Assembly (NCBI GenBank): GCA_963830495.1
Contig: CAWHMS010000002.1
Coordinates: 248,001 to 312,000, forward strand
Reading direction: 5' to 3'
DNA: 64,000 nucleotides
From: CAWHMS01 sp963830495
GTDB lineage: Bacteria; Actinomycetota; Actinomycetes; Propionibacteriales; Nocardioidaceae
Every line of letters starts with the position of its first letter. Within the stretch, counting starts at the first letter, position 1. Under the pieces are notes generated by a model. The model saw only the letters and a list, made by a program, of their open reading frames with translations, was not told the DNA's origin and did no database searches. This document shows, piece by piece, positions 33,228-41,708 of the stretch. The position numbers and the translations under genes are program-made.

Positions 33228-35042
33228 GTGACGACCGAGCCCACAGTCATCGGCAACGGCCGGTACGAGCTGTCGACGCTGCTCGGTCGCGGAGGCATGG
33301 CCGAAGTGCGCCGCGCCAAGGATCTGCGCCTCGGGCGCACGGTGGCGGTCAAGCGACTCCGTGCCGACCTGGCCAGCGATCCGACGTTCCAGGCACGGTT
33401 CCGGCGCGAGGCGCAGTCGGCGGCCTCCCTCAACCATCCGACGGTCGTCGCGGTGTACGACACCGGGGAGGAGTCGGCACCCGACGACCCGAGCCTGTCC
33501 CTGCCGTACATCGTCATGGAGTGTGTCGAGGGGCGGACCCTGCGGGACATCCTGCGCGAGGGGCGCAAGATCCTGCCCGAGCGGGCGCTGGAGATCATCG
33601 CCTCGGTGCTGTCGGCGCTCGACTACAGCCATCGCGCCGGCATCATCCACCGTGACATCAAGCCGGCCAACGTGATGCTGACCCCCACCGGTGACGTCAA
33701 GGTCATGGATTTCGGCATCGCCCGCGCCGTGGCCGACTCCTCCGCCGCGATGACCCAGACCGCGGCCGTCGTGGGTACGGCGCAGTACCTCTCCCCGGAG
33801 CAGGCCCGAGGTGAGCAGGTTGACGCCCGTAGCGACCTGTACTCGACCGGCTGCCTGCTCTACGAGCTGCTCACCGGGCGGCCTCCGTTCATCGGAGACT
33901 CGCCGGTGTCGGTGGCGTACCAGCACGTGCGCGAAGATGCCGCCCCGCCGTCGACGTACGACCCGGAGGTCACCCCGGCGATCGACGCGATCACCATGAA
34001 GGCACTCGCCAAGCGCCTGGACGAGCGCTACCAGAGTGCCGCCGAGATGCGTGCCGACATCGAGCGGGCGCTGGACGACCGTCCGGTGCTCGCCCCCGCG
34101 ATCGCGACCGAGGAGACCGAGCACTTCCTGCCGCCGACGCCGGACGAGGCAGCGCCCACCGCGGTGACGGCGGCGGTCACCAGCACCGGTGACATGGAGC
34201 CGGTCACGAGCACCAAACGACGCTGGTGGATCGTCGCCCTCGCCCTGCTGGTGGCGGCCGCCATCGCGGCGCTGATCCTGGTGCCGCGGCTCACCGCCGA
34301 CGACCCGCCAGCGCAGGTCGAGGTACCCGACATCCGGGAGCTCACCCTCGGCCAGGCCGAGCGGGTGCTGTCAGCGGAGGGCCTGGAGATCGGGCAGCAG
34401 GAGCAGGGATTCAGCGCCACCGTGCCCGAGGGTCAGATCCTCCGACAGAGCATTGCCGCCGGCGAGCAGGTCGACGAGGGCACCGAGATCGACGTGACGG
34501 TGTCGGCCGGGGCCAGGGAAGAGGTGATCCCCGACGTCACCGGCGGATCGTTCCAGCAGGCGCAGGAGCGGCTCGAGGAACTCGGCTTCAATGTCGTGCC
34601 GGAGGTCGACGACGAGAGCACCGAGCGTCGCAACCAGGTCGTCTCGACCGACCCGAATGCCGGTGTCAGCCTGCCGGTGGGCTCGGACGTCACGGTCGTC
34701 TACTCGGCGGGATTCGTGCGGGTGCCCTCGGTGCTCGGCCTCGACGAGGACGACGCAACGGATCTCCTTGAAGACCGCGGCTTCCAGCCCGTGGACTCTG
34801 ATATCCGGAGCGACCAGCCGGAGGGGACCGTGGTCGGCCAGGACCCTCAAGCCGGCACCCAGCGGCCGTTCGGTTCCGTCATCACGTTTGACGTCTCCCT
34901 GGGTCCGGAGGAAACCACACCGACCGAGACGACGCCTCCTACGACGCCTGAGACCTCAGCGACGGAGACCACGGAGACCACGGAGACGACTCAGACCACC
35001 GAGACGACCGAGACCACCGAGACGACCGAGACCAGCCCGTGA
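33228..35042 (+). CDS. pknB: PknB, Ser/Thr protein kinase with three PASTA domains
   Basis: 604 residues. Kinase domain about 12-275: TLLGRGGMAEVRRAKD, AVKRL, HRDIKPANVML, DFGIARA, VVGTAQYLSPEQARGE. Membrane helix about 328-348 (WWIVALALLVAAAIAALILV). Three PASTA repeats at about 364-430, 431-497 and 498-563 (VEVPDIRELTLGQAERVL; EVIPDVTGGSFQQAQERL; VRVPSVLGLDEDDATDLL) bind muropeptides or lipid II outside the cell. A 40-residue Thr/Glu tail follows, encoded by short DNA repeats (34970-35036). It is the main sensor kinase of the cell-wall operon and its last gene. It starts 21 bp after pknA. Confidence 0.96.
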   Translation: MTTEPTVIGNGRYELSTLLGRGGMAEVRRAKDLRLGRTVAVKRLRADLASDPTFQARFRREAQSAASLNHPTVVAVYDTGEESAPDDPSLSLPYIVMECVEGRTLRDILREGRKILPERALEIIASVLSALDYSHRAGIIHRDIKPANVMLTPTGDVKVMDFGIARAVADSSAAMTQTAAVVGTAQYLSPEQARGEQVDARSDLYSTGCLLYELLTGRPPFIGDSPVSVAYQHVREDAAPPSTYDPEVTPAIDAITMKALAKRLDERYQSAAEMRADIERALDDRPVLAPAIATEETEHFLPPTPDEAAPTAVTAAVTSTGDMEPVTSTKRRWWIVALALLVAAAIAALILVPRLTADDPPAQVEVPDIRELTLGQAERVLSAEGLEIGQQEQGFSATVPEGQILRQSIAAGEQVDEGTEIDVTVSAGAREEVIPDVTGGSFQQAQERLEELGFNVVPEVDDESTERRNQVVSTDPNAGVSLPVGSDVTVVYSAGFVRVPSVLGLDEDDATDLLEDRGFQPVDSDIRSDQPEGTVVGQDPQAGTQRPFGSVITFDVSLGPEETTPTETTPPTTPETSATETTETTETTQTTETTETTETTETSP

Positions 35043-35229
35043 GCGCACTCCGGCTGCCCGGCGGGACGAATCCGGAACCAGTTCTGCAAACGCCTTGTGA
35101 GCGCACGGCGGGCGACGGACACTGGAAGCACGTCCGAGCTGCGGGACTCGGGGCCGGGACCGAAACCTGACGCGCCGACCGTCGAGTCCCTGCAGGCGGT
35201 GCTTGGGCGTGCCGCAGAAGGACGGGACC

Positions 35230-35634
35230 ATGCTGTGGGTCGTGACCATCGTCGCCGCTTTGGCGTTCTGGATGTTGTCGAGCCTGGTGCTGCCCCGGCA
35301 GCGCTGGCACTGGCAGGTGCGTCTCGTGGAGGCGATCGGCCGGGTGAGGGACCGGGTCCTCCGGCGGCCGGACCCGCCGCCTGACCCCTTCGAGTCACTG
35401 CGGCTGCAGAGCCGGCTCGGTGTGCTCGCCAGCGAGATTCGCAGCCTCGAGTCCGACCCTGCCGTCTACGCCAAGCGGCACCGACTTCTCGCGCTCAGGG
35501 CGGCGTACGACGACTTGCTCGGCGAGGGCTGCCGACTCGCCGGCATACCCGGTGGTGCGCACGAGGAGTCCGACGACGCGAAGCGGCGCTGGCGAGAGGA
35601 GCAGGAGCTGGCCTCTCGGGGGTGGTCCTGGTAG
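35230..35634 (+). CDS. Membrane-anchored hypothetical protein (134 aa)
   Basis: 134 residues from ATG 35230, supported by AAGGACGGG seven bases upstream. One N-terminal membrane helix (MLWVVTIVAALAFWMLSSLVL) is followed by an amphipathic, Arg-rich cytoplasmic domain with likely helices (SRLGVLASEIRSLESDPAVYAKRHRLLALRAAYDDLLGEGCRLAG) ending EEQELASRGWSW. I do not recognise the family, although membrane-tethered proteins of this design occur beside pknB in related genomes. It converges with the DUF881 gene, 31 bp apart. Confidence 0.7.
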   Translation: MLWVVTIVAALAFWMLSSLVLPRQRWHWQVRLVEAIGRVRDRVLRRPDPPPDPFESLRLQSRLGVLASEIRSLESDPAVYAKRHRLLALRAAYDDLLGEGCRLAGIPGGAHEESDDAKRRWREEQELASRGWSW

Positions 35635-35665
35635 CTGCGCTGCCGCGGCGGCGCGGCCGGCGTGC

Positions 35666-36628
35666 TCACTCGTCGGGTACGGCGCCAGCCCGGGCGAACT
35701 CGAGGTCAGGCGTGCCGGTGAAGGCCGGGAGGGCCAAGTCCTCACCGGGCACGAGGGACCAGCCCAGCGCGTACTGCTCGACGTCTGCCCGGTAGGCCTG
35801 CACCTGCGGTGAGGTGAGCAGCGCATCATACATTCGTGCGTCGTCGCCGACTGCCACGATCTCGTAGGGCGGGGCGTAGGGCACTCCTTGCAGCAGCACG
35901 CTGTTGCCCACGCACTTGATGCCGGTGGTGCTGATGATGCGCTGGCCCTGCAAGCTGATGCCCTCGGCGCCACCCGCCCACATCGCGTTAACGACGGCCT
36001 GGAGGTCCTCCTGGTGGACCAGCAGCCGATTGGTGTCGAAGCCCTCCGGCAGACTCTGGTCCAGCGGGGCGTCGTCGAGCGTCACGGTCAGCCCCGGGCC
36101 TGCAAGGCCGGTCATCCCCGCCGACACGGCGAGCTCATCGATCTGCCGCTCCAGCTCGCGGAGTCGCGGGCTGTCGATCTCCGCCGTGAGGCGCGCGATG
36201 TCCTCCTCGACCGTGTCGATCCGATCGTTCAGCTGCTCAGCGTCGGTTCGCTGGGCGGCGACGATGTCGACGAGCTCGGTGCTGCGGCCACCGCGCAGGT
36301 CGGTGCCCCGGGCGTTGACCATGCTGGTGGTCGCCAGCAGTCCGACGCAGGCGCAGGCGACAGGGACGGCGAACCGCCAGGCTCGTGAGGACCGGGTCCG
36401 CGGATTGTCCGTGCCGCTCTCCTGAGCGTCCTGACTGCCCGTGCGGCTGTCCTGGGTGTCCTGACCGCTCGGCCCGCTGTCCTGCGTGTAACGACTGCCC
36501 TGGGGGTCCTGGCTGTCCTGGGTACTTGGCCGGTGCGGTGCACGGCCGCGAGTGTGTAGCCGGGCGAGGAGCCCGCCCGCCGTGCGCAGGCGCGCGAGCA
36601 CCCCCGGGCGTGGGGTCGGCTCGGCCAT
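35666..36628 (-). CDS. DUF881 family membrane protein with Q/D/S repeat region
   Basis: 320 residues. Residues about 35-78 are a low-complexity stretch rich in Gln, Asp, Ser and Thr (QDSQDPQGSRYTQDS and similar), encoded by degenerate CTGTCCTG-like DNA repeats. A membrane helix follows (WRFAVPVACACVGLLATTSMV), a coiled coil (TDAEQLNDRIDTVEEDIARLTAEIDSPRLRELERQIDELA), and the DUF881 domain with GPGLTVTLDDAP, VNAMWAGGAEGISLQGQRI and ISTTGIKCVGNSVLLQGVPYAPPYEI. DUF881 proteins sit near pknB/crgA in many actinobacteria and may be division-linked; their biochemical role is unknown. Confidence 0.9.
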   Translation of the reverse strand: MAEPTPRPGVLARLRTAGGLLARLHTRGRAPHRPSTQDSQDPQGSRYTQDSGPSGQDTQDSRTGSQDAQESGTDNPRTRSSRAWRFAVPVACACVGLLATTSMVNARGTDLRGGRSTELVDIVAAQRTDAEQLNDRIDTVEEDIARLTAEIDSPRLRELERQIDELAVSAGMTGLAGPGLTVTLDDAPLDQSLPEGFDTNRLLVHQEDLQAVVNAMWAGGAEGISLQGQRIISTTGIKCVGNSVLLQGVPYAPPYEIVAVGDDARMYDALLTSPQVQAYRADVEQYALGWSLVPGEDLALPAFTGTPDLEFARAGAVPDE

Positions 36629-36748
36629 GGTGGGTCCTCGATCGGCGGGCTCTGGTCGGGGGACGGTGGTGAGCAGTCCTGTCTCGCGCGCAGGTCCGCA
36701 GGGGTTACGCTAGCCGACGTACGTCTCAACGCTCGACCAGGAGTGACA

Positions 36749-37000
36749 GTGCCCGAGTCCCGCTCACGCAAGAAGGGCGAGTACACGCCCCCGACGACCA
36801 GCAAGAAGCCAGTGCGTGTCGGCAGCGCTCGGTGGGTTGCGCCGGTCATGGTGGCCTGCTGGGTCATCGGTCTGGCCTGGATCGTGACCTACTACATCAA
36901 CCCCGACCTCAAGTACCTGCGCGACCTTGGCGACTGGAACCTCTTGGTGGGCATGGGACTGATCGCTGTCGGCTTCGTCTTCTCCACCAAGTGGGAGTGA
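36749..37000 (+). CDS. crgA: CrgA, cell division protein
   Basis: 83 residues with a basic N-terminus (VPESRSRKKGEYTPP) and two membrane helices (WVAPVMVACWVIGLAWIVTYYI and NLLVGMGLIAVGFVFST) joined by a short loop. CrgA interacts with FtsZ, FtsQ, FtsI and the wall elongation proteins at the septum. The GTG at 36749 is chosen because AGGAG ends five bases before it; the GTG at 36743 would lie on that ribosome site. It is divergent from the DUF881 gene. Confidence 0.95.
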   Translation: MPESRSRKKGEYTPPTTSKKPVRVGSARWVAPVMVACWVIGLAWIVTYYINPDLKYLRDLGDWNLLVGMGLIAVGFVFSTKWE

Positions 37001-37050
37001 TTCGCCGACCGTTCACCTCGGCGTCACCTGCTGGACTTACACCGATGTAG

Positions 37051-37083
37051 TTCTCCACAGTGGTTATCCCCAGTGTGGAAACT
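37051..37083. promoter_or_regulatory. DnaA-box-like cluster with hairpin downstream of crgA
   Basis: TTCTCCACA (37051-37059) and TTATCCCCA (37064-37072) each differ from TTATCCACA at one position, and TGTGGAAAC (37075-37083) is a reverse box with two mismatches. The same bases form a hairpin, CCACAGTGG and CCAGTGTGG around TTATCC (37055-37078, one mismatch), which could instead be the crgA transcription end. The two readings compete. Confidence 0.4.
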
Positions 37084-37272
37084 CGGCCACGACGGTACGG
37101 CCCCTCGCTGGCCTCCAGCCCGCCGGCGCGCCGGCGGACGACTCCCCGGGACCCACGTCCCCCGGACGAGAATCGCTCCCGCCACCCGAACCCTCCGGCG
37201 CGCCGGACTATCGCGTCGGTCGACGGACACCTGCCCGTGACGATCCACGCGCGCGGATTTGTCACCGGAACC

Positions 37273-37331
37273 GGATGGTCCGACGTTCCGAATGATCAGT
37301 CCGATTAATGATTCGGCGGACCGGACCATCC
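37273..37331. repeat. Long interrupted inverted repeat between crgA and rhomboid genes
   Basis: GGATGGTCCG (37273-37282) is inverted as CGGACCATCC (37322-37331); inside it CCGAAT and ATTCGG form a second pair about an 11-nt centre. In total 18 of 24 positions per arm pair. It is in the convergent gap 37001-37375, which has no gene, and may act as a two-way terminator. No T-run is present. Confidence 0.5.
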
Positions 37332-37375
37332 GCCTGCCGTGAACGTCACCCTCGCCCGAGCAACACAGCTGCGCG

Positions 37376-38254
37376 TCAGCTGAGCTGGGGCACCCGCAGC
37401 ACGGTCAGGATCAGGGCGAGCACGAGCATGCCGCCGACCAGCGCCACGTGCAGCACAGTGCGCCGACCGCGCGGCGCGTAGGCGTATCCCGCGCCCAGCA
37501 CCAGCCCGGACACCAGGCCGCCGAGATGCGCCTGCCAGGAGATTCCGTCGACCTGGAAGGTGATGAAGAGGTTCAGAGCGAGCAGCAGCAACAGCTGCGA
37601 GACGTCGCGCCGCTGCTTGAGCAGGATCACCAGTGACGCCCCGAACAAGCCGAAGACCGATCCTGAGGCGCCAAGCGACAAGCTGGCCGGCTCCGCCAGC
37701 CACAGCACGGTCACCGAGCCCATCAGGCCGGTGATCAGGTACAGCGCCAGGAAGCGCCATCGGCCCAGCACCGTCTCGAGGAACGTGCCGAAGATCCACA
37801 CCCCGATCATGTTCAGCAGCAGGTGCAACACCCCGACGTGCAGGAAGGTCGAGCTGACCAACTGCCAGTACGCGCCCTGGGCCACGCCGTCACCGATCGG
37901 CAGACTGGCCTCGCCGTCCGGGCGAAGTCCCATCGTGAGCACGAAGTCCCCGCCGCCCGGGCCGCTCGTCAGGTTGGCGATGACGAAGAACACCACGTTG
38001 ACTGCGATGATCGTGACCGTCACCACCGTGCCACGGGTGTTGATCCGGCCACCGAACGCCGTCCGTGCTTCACGCCGGGTCTCGGCACCAGCTCGCACAC
38101 ATTCGGGACAGTGGAATCCCACCGACGCCGACCGCATGCAGTCAGGGCAGATCGGTCGGCCGCACCGCTGGCATGAGATGTAGGTCTCGCGCTCGGGGTG
38201 GCGGTAACAGTGCGGAATGGTCTCGGCGCCTTGTGCGGCCGGGTCGATGCTCAT
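37376..38254 (-). CDS. Rhomboid family intramembrane serine protease with N-terminal zinc finger
   Basis: 292 residues. A B-box-like zinc finger comes first (CYRHPERETYISCQRCGRPICPDCMRSASVGFHCPECV). Six to seven membrane helices follow. The rhomboid core shows ASTFLH-like SSTFLHVGVLHLLLNMIGVWIFG, the catalytic Ser in SLGASGSVFGLFGA and the His in WQAHLGGLVSGLVLG. It cleaves membrane proteins within the bilayer; substrates are unknown. Located, as in many actinobacteria, next to the cyclophilin gene (21 bp downstream of it on the same strand). Confidence 0.94.
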   Translation of the reverse strand: MSIDPAAQGAETIPHCYRHPERETYISCQRCGRPICPDCMRSASVGFHCPECVRAGAETRREARTAFGGRINTRGTVVTVTIIAVNVVFFVIANLTSGPGGGDFVLTMGLRPDGEASLPIGDGVAQGAYWQLVSSTFLHVGVLHLLLNMIGVWIFGTFLETVLGRWRFLALYLITGLMGSVTVLWLAEPASLSLGASGSVFGLFGASLVILLKQRRDVSQLLLLLALNLFITFQVDGISWQAHLGGLVSGLVLGAGYAYAPRGRRTVLHVALVGGMLVLALILTVLRVPQLS

Positions 38255-38275
38255 GGGCTCAGGCAGTCACCGAGG

Positions 38276-38800
38276 TCAGGCGCCGTGGATCTCGACGCGC
38301 TCGATCACCACGGGCTCGGCCGGGCGGTCGCCACGGTCGGTTGGTGTATGCGCGATGGAGTCGACCACGTCCCGGCTCGCCTGGCCGGCCACCTCGCCGA
38401 AGATCGTGTGCCGCATGTTGAGGTGCGGGGTCGGCCCGACGGTGATGAAGAACTGCGAGCCGTTGGTCCCTGGCCCGGCGTTGGCCATCGCCAGCAGGTA
38501 GGGCTTGGAGAACTGCAGCTCGGGGTGGAACTCGTCCTTGAACTGGTAGCCGGGGCCACCTCGGCCGTCACCCTGCGGACAACCACCCTGGATCATGAAG
38601 CCGTCGATGACGCGGTGGAAGATCAGCCCGTCGTAGAAGCGGTCGGTCGACGTCCGACCCGACTTCGGGTCGGTCCACTCCTGGGTGCCCTCCGCCAGTC
38701 CCACGAAGTTCTTCACCGTGGTCGGCGCATGGTTGGGGAACAGCGTGAGGACGATGTCTCCACGGTTTGTCTTCAGGGTCGCACTGACATCAGCGGCCAC
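38276..38800 (-). CDS. ppiA: Peptidyl-prolyl cis-trans isomerase, cyclophilin type
   Basis: 174 residues. Cyclophilin signatures: ATLKTNRGDIVLTLFPNHAPTTVKNFVGLAEG, FYDGLIFHRVIDGFMIQGGCPQGDGRGGPGY, LAMANAGPGTNGSQFFIT and HTIFGEV. It speeds Pro isomerisation during folding; no signal peptide, so cytoplasmic. The GTG at 38800 is chosen because AAAGGTGG lies five bases before it and the domain starts right after; the ATG at 38815 lacks a ribosome site. Confidence 0.95.
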   Translation of the reverse strand: MAADVSATLKTNRGDIVLTLFPNHAPTTVKNFVGLAEGTQEWTDPKSGRTSTDRFYDGLIFHRVIDGFMIQGGCPQGDGRGGPGYQFKDEFHPELQFSKPYLLAMANAGPGTNGSQFFITVGPTPHLNMRHTIFGEVAGQASRDVVDSIAHTPTDRGDRPAEPVVIERVEIHGA

Positions 38801-39081
38801 GATCCACCTTTTCATCGTCGAGGTGCACGGAGACACGATCTCCGTACGTCGGCACGTCCATCCTTACATGCCCCGACAAGCCCGGATGCGGCGCGCTGAC
38901 CCACCGGTAGGGTGGCCGACAGGAGTGTTCTCACGACAGGCCTGAGGTGCGCCCGAATGGGTACACGCAGTTGGGTACGCACCGAGCAGCGGGCCTGGCT
39001 GGGTCCGCGCGACACGCACCACCGACGACCAACCCAAACCAGACGACATGCCACAGATGAAGCCCAACAGGAGGACCGATC

Positions 39082-39675
39082 GTGATGCTGAAGAAGAAGC
39101 GCTCCCGGATGGCCGAGATGGCCGACGACGCCACCAGCACGTTCAAGCCCAAGGCAGACCTGGCGATGGAGAAGCTTGGCACCGCGACCGAGCAGGCCAA
39201 GACCACCATGACCGACACCGTGGTCCCCGCCGTGCAGACCACCATGACCGACACGGTGAAGCCGGCCCTCCAAGAGGCGAAGGACAAGATCGTCCCGGCC
39301 ATCCAGGACGCGAAGGACAAGATCGTTCCCGTCGCGGAGCAGGCGTTCGCCGAGACCAAACAGAAGACCCGCCAGGCTGCTGAGAAGGCCGGAGTCATCG
39401 AGGAGCAGAAGAAGAGCCACAAGCTCCGCAACTTCGTCATCCTGCTCGGGCTCGGAGGCGCGGTCGCCTACGCCTACACCAAGCTCACCGGCAAGCAGGC
39501 CGACCCCGCGTGGACGCCGAGCACGAGCGACAATGTCGGCTCAGCGCGTCACGTCGCCGCACCCGTCGACGAGTCCGATACGGCTCCGACCGCGCCCCTG
39601 GCGTCGGAGGAGACCGTCGAGTCGTCGGAGCCGACGACCCCCGACGAGCCGCTGGAGAAGAAGGACGTCAGCTGA
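39082..39675 (+). CDS. Amphipathic-repeat membrane protein, function unknown
   Basis: 197 residues. Residues about 25-105 are built of repeated 11-14-residue amphipathic units such as TTMTDTVVPAVQ, TTMTDTVKPALQ, EAKDKIVPAIQ and DAKDKIVPVAEQ, similar in style to apolipoprotein or LEA-like helices. A single membrane segment follows (NFVILLGLGGAVAYAYTKL), then an acidic, Thr/Ser/Pro-rich tail. AGGAGG seven bases upstream supports GTG 39082. Function not known; it may coat a membrane or scaffold proteins. It overlaps the next, convergent gene by eight bases. Confidence 0.75.
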   Translation: MMLKKKRSRMAEMADDATSTFKPKADLAMEKLGTATEQAKTTMTDTVVPAVQTTMTDTVKPALQEAKDKIVPAIQDAKDKIVPVAEQAFAETKQKTRQAAEKAGVIEEQKKSHKLRNFVILLGLGGAVAYAYTKLTGKQADPAWTPSTSDNVGSARHVAAPVDESDTAPTAPLASEETVESSEPTTPDEPLEKKDVS

Positions 39676-40021
39676 GCTGACCTGCGGCACGCTCCGTCGC
39701 CAGCTCTGACTCGACCTCGCGGGAGACCCTGCGCTCGGCCCAGAACGACAAGAACGGCACGGTGCCGGCCAGCATCACCAGCACGATCCGGCCGAGACCC
39801 CACCGCACCTTGAAGCCGAGGTTGGCGGTCGCAACCATGTACACCATGTAGAGGAATCCATGGACCGGGCTCCAGGCCTCTGACAACCGCGGCCGGTCGA
39901 AGCCGTACCGCAGCACCATCCCCAGCACGAGCAGCAACAGCCCGATGCCCACCACGATGGCCATCACCTTGAAGAAGGTCAGGGCGCGCCGCACGGTGGC
40001 GGGCTCGGCGGTGCTGGTCAC
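39668..40021 (-). CDS. DUF3817 family membrane protein
   Basis: 117 residues with three membrane helices (ALTFFKVMAIVVGIGLLLLVLGMVL; PVHGFLYMVYMVATANLGFKV; LGRIVLVMLAGTVPFLSFWAERRV). WSPVHGFLYMVY and PFLSFWAERRV are typical of DUF3817/YdzA-like proteins, found beside or fused to actinobacterial metabolite transporters. Role unknown. It overlaps the SURF1 gene stop by four bases and is co-transcribed with it. Confidence 0.88.
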   Translation of the reverse strand: MTSTAEPATVRRALTFFKVMAIVVGIGLLLLVLGMVLRYGFDRPRLSEAWSPVHGFLYMVYMVATANLGFKVRWGLGRIVLVMLAGTVPFLSFWAERRVSREVESELATERAAGQLS

Positions 40022-40797
40022 GGCTCCGACGCTATCCCACCGGGTCGGGCGGCTTCGCTGTCGGTCACGGCGGCCTGGACGTCATCCCGGCGCGCTGTCT
40101 CGGACGGTACGTCGCCGCCGCTGTCGCGCACGACCCGCCACCACATGAACGCCACGAATGCAGCGAACACCCACCACTGCAAGGCATAGGCGAGGTTGCG
40201 GAGCCCGGCGAGCAGCGACGGCTCGGGCGTGGGCGGCTCGACCGGGGGCAGAAGCTCAGTCGGGTCGCTGCTGCGCAACACGACGTAGCCGGAGTACAGG
40301 TCTCGGTCGAAGTCCTCCACCAGCGCCGGGATCCGCAGCCCCTCGGCAACTCGGGCGTCGTCAGCAGAGCCGCCTTCGGGTGATGTCGGTTCGAGCACTC
40401 CCTCCACGGTGACCGTCCTTGGGGGCGCCTCGGCTTCGGCCCGGTCGCTGGAGCCGCGCACCACGAGGATCGCAGAACCCGTGTCGTCCACCAGTGGCGT
40501 CGCGACGGCGTACGTGTCGTCGTGTCCGGGAAAGTCGGTGACGAAGAGCTGTTGACCGACGTCGTAGCGACCGGTCACTGTCACGGGCCGCCCGATGCCG
40601 TCGGAGGGAAACGCCTGGTCGGGACCGAACAGCTCCGACAGCGGCACCGGGTCACGCTCCAGTCGCTCCGCGCCATCACGCTGCTGGCGCTCGTCGAAGA
40701 CGCTGAGCTGCCACAGTCCGAGCACGGACATGGCACCGATCAGCACCAGGGCGATGACACCGAGCCCGACAGCCCGGCGACCGAACCACCGACGCAC
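40018..40797 (-). CDS. SURF1 family cytochrome oxidase assembly protein
   Basis: 259 residues. Two membrane helices flank an outer domain: AVGLGVIALVLIGAMSVLGLWQLSVFDER near the N-terminus, and LRNLAYALQWWVFAAFVAFMWWRVV near the C-terminus. Between them are RPVTVTGRYDVGQQLFV and AVATPLVDDTGSAILVVRG, the SURF1 pattern. SURF1/Shy1 helps insert heme a in cytochrome c oxidase. QWW and WWR near the end of helix two are family-typical. GTGA/ATGA-type overlap joins it to DUF3817. Confidence 0.9.
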   Translation of the reverse strand: MRRWFGRRAVGLGVIALVLIGAMSVLGLWQLSVFDERQQRDGAERLERDPVPLSELFGPDQAFPSDGIGRPVTVTGRYDVGQQLFVTDFPGHDDTYAVATPLVDDTGSAILVVRGSSDRAEAEAPPRTVTVEGVLEPTSPEGGSADDARVAEGLRIPALVEDFDRDLYSGYVVLRSSDPTELLPPVEPPTPEPSLLAGLRNLAYALQWWVFAAFVAFMWWRVVRDSGGDVPSETARRDDVQAAVTDSEAARPGGIASEP

Positions 40798-40900
40798 TAC
40801 GCTCTGCTCCGCGGCGCAGCGGGCGGAAGGCGGCCAAGCACGCCTCGGGTCGTCGCCATGGCCTCAGTCTCTCACCGCGTCCGGCCGCCCCGCCGGCTCG

Positions 40901-41404
40901 TTAGTCGCGCGGCAGGCTCCGCACGGCCGGCGCGAAGTCGCTGTTGCCTGCCCGGCTGATGCCGAACTGGACGAACACTCGTGGCCGGGCATGTCTCTTC
41001 AAGCAGCTGGTCGACACCGCCAGCCGGATCGAGCTGTCGTTCCAGTTGCCGGACACCTGGTCGCAGTCACGTCGATGCAGGTCGAAGTGATCGAAGTAGA
41101 ACAGCGCCACTCGGGCGGGCTGTCCGACCCGCTTGACGATGCGGACGACGTAGCCGGCCTCGAAGATCTCGAACCGAGAGATGCTGAGCGCCGCGGTCCC
41201 GTACCGGCCCAGGTCCGGGATGCGGGCGCGAACCTTGACCCGGCCGTCGGCGTACGTGTAGGTCGCTCTGGTGATGTCGATGCGCGCTGGAGCATCACCG
41301 GTCCGGTCTTGCTTGACTCGCGTCGCCGCGTGAGCGGGTGTGCCGGTGAGCGGCAGCAACAGGCTGATGAGTGCGGCTCCGACGACGAGCTTCGGTGTTC
41401 GCAT
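40901..41404 (-). CDS. Secreted hypothetical protein
   Basis: 167 residues. A signal peptide (MRTPKLVVGAALISLLLPLTGTPAHAA) is followed by a beta-rich domain: GDAPARIDITRATYTYADGRVKVRARIPDLGRYGTAALSISRFEIFEAGYVVRIVKRVG, and FVQFGISRAGNSDFAPAVRSLPRD. Two Cys pairs are suited to outer disulfides. Similar exported actinobacterial proteins are common, but no function is known and I see no catalytic pattern. Confidence 0.78.
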   Translation of the reverse strand: MRTPKLVVGAALISLLLPLTGTPAHAATRVKQDRTGDAPARIDITRATYTYADGRVKVRARIPDLGRYGTAALSISRFEIFEAGYVVRIVKRVGQPARVALFYFDHFDLHRRDCDQVSGNWNDSSIRLAVSTSCLKRHARPRVFVQFGISRAGNSDFAPAVRSLPRD

Positions 41405-41708
41405 GTCTCCCCCGGGGTGTCGAGCGCCGGCCAGCTCGGGTCGGCTGCGTGGTGCGACAGGAGCGCCGCATGGTCATCCGACCATCCCACGACCGCGACG
41501 AGTATGCACCACAGACACATGCATGGCGTGGGTGAGCGGGCGGACGGAAAGGCCGCGTTCTGCTCCTCTCTGCTGTCGTGCGACTGCGCTGCGTCACCGT
41601 TTCGGAAGCGGGCTGTTTCGCCTTCCCCGTAAGCGTTTGACAGAACTTCTACCCTCAGGGTGGACGAGGCGTCGCGCTGGGCACGGCTCGGAACAGTGGA
41701 GGGGTGCC
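41405..41708. other. 304-bp gap between divergent genes
   Basis: The gap must contain promoters for the secreted protein gene (minus) and the LamG-like gene (plus). TTGACA at 41637-41642 resembles a -35 element, but no -10 sequence lies 16-19 bp after it; CCCTCAGGG nearby is a short palindrome. No gene is supported here. Confidence 0.35.

Noticed and set aside
41637..41642. TTGACA as -35 of the LamG-like gene
   Set aside because: No TANNNT element at 16-19 bp downstream.
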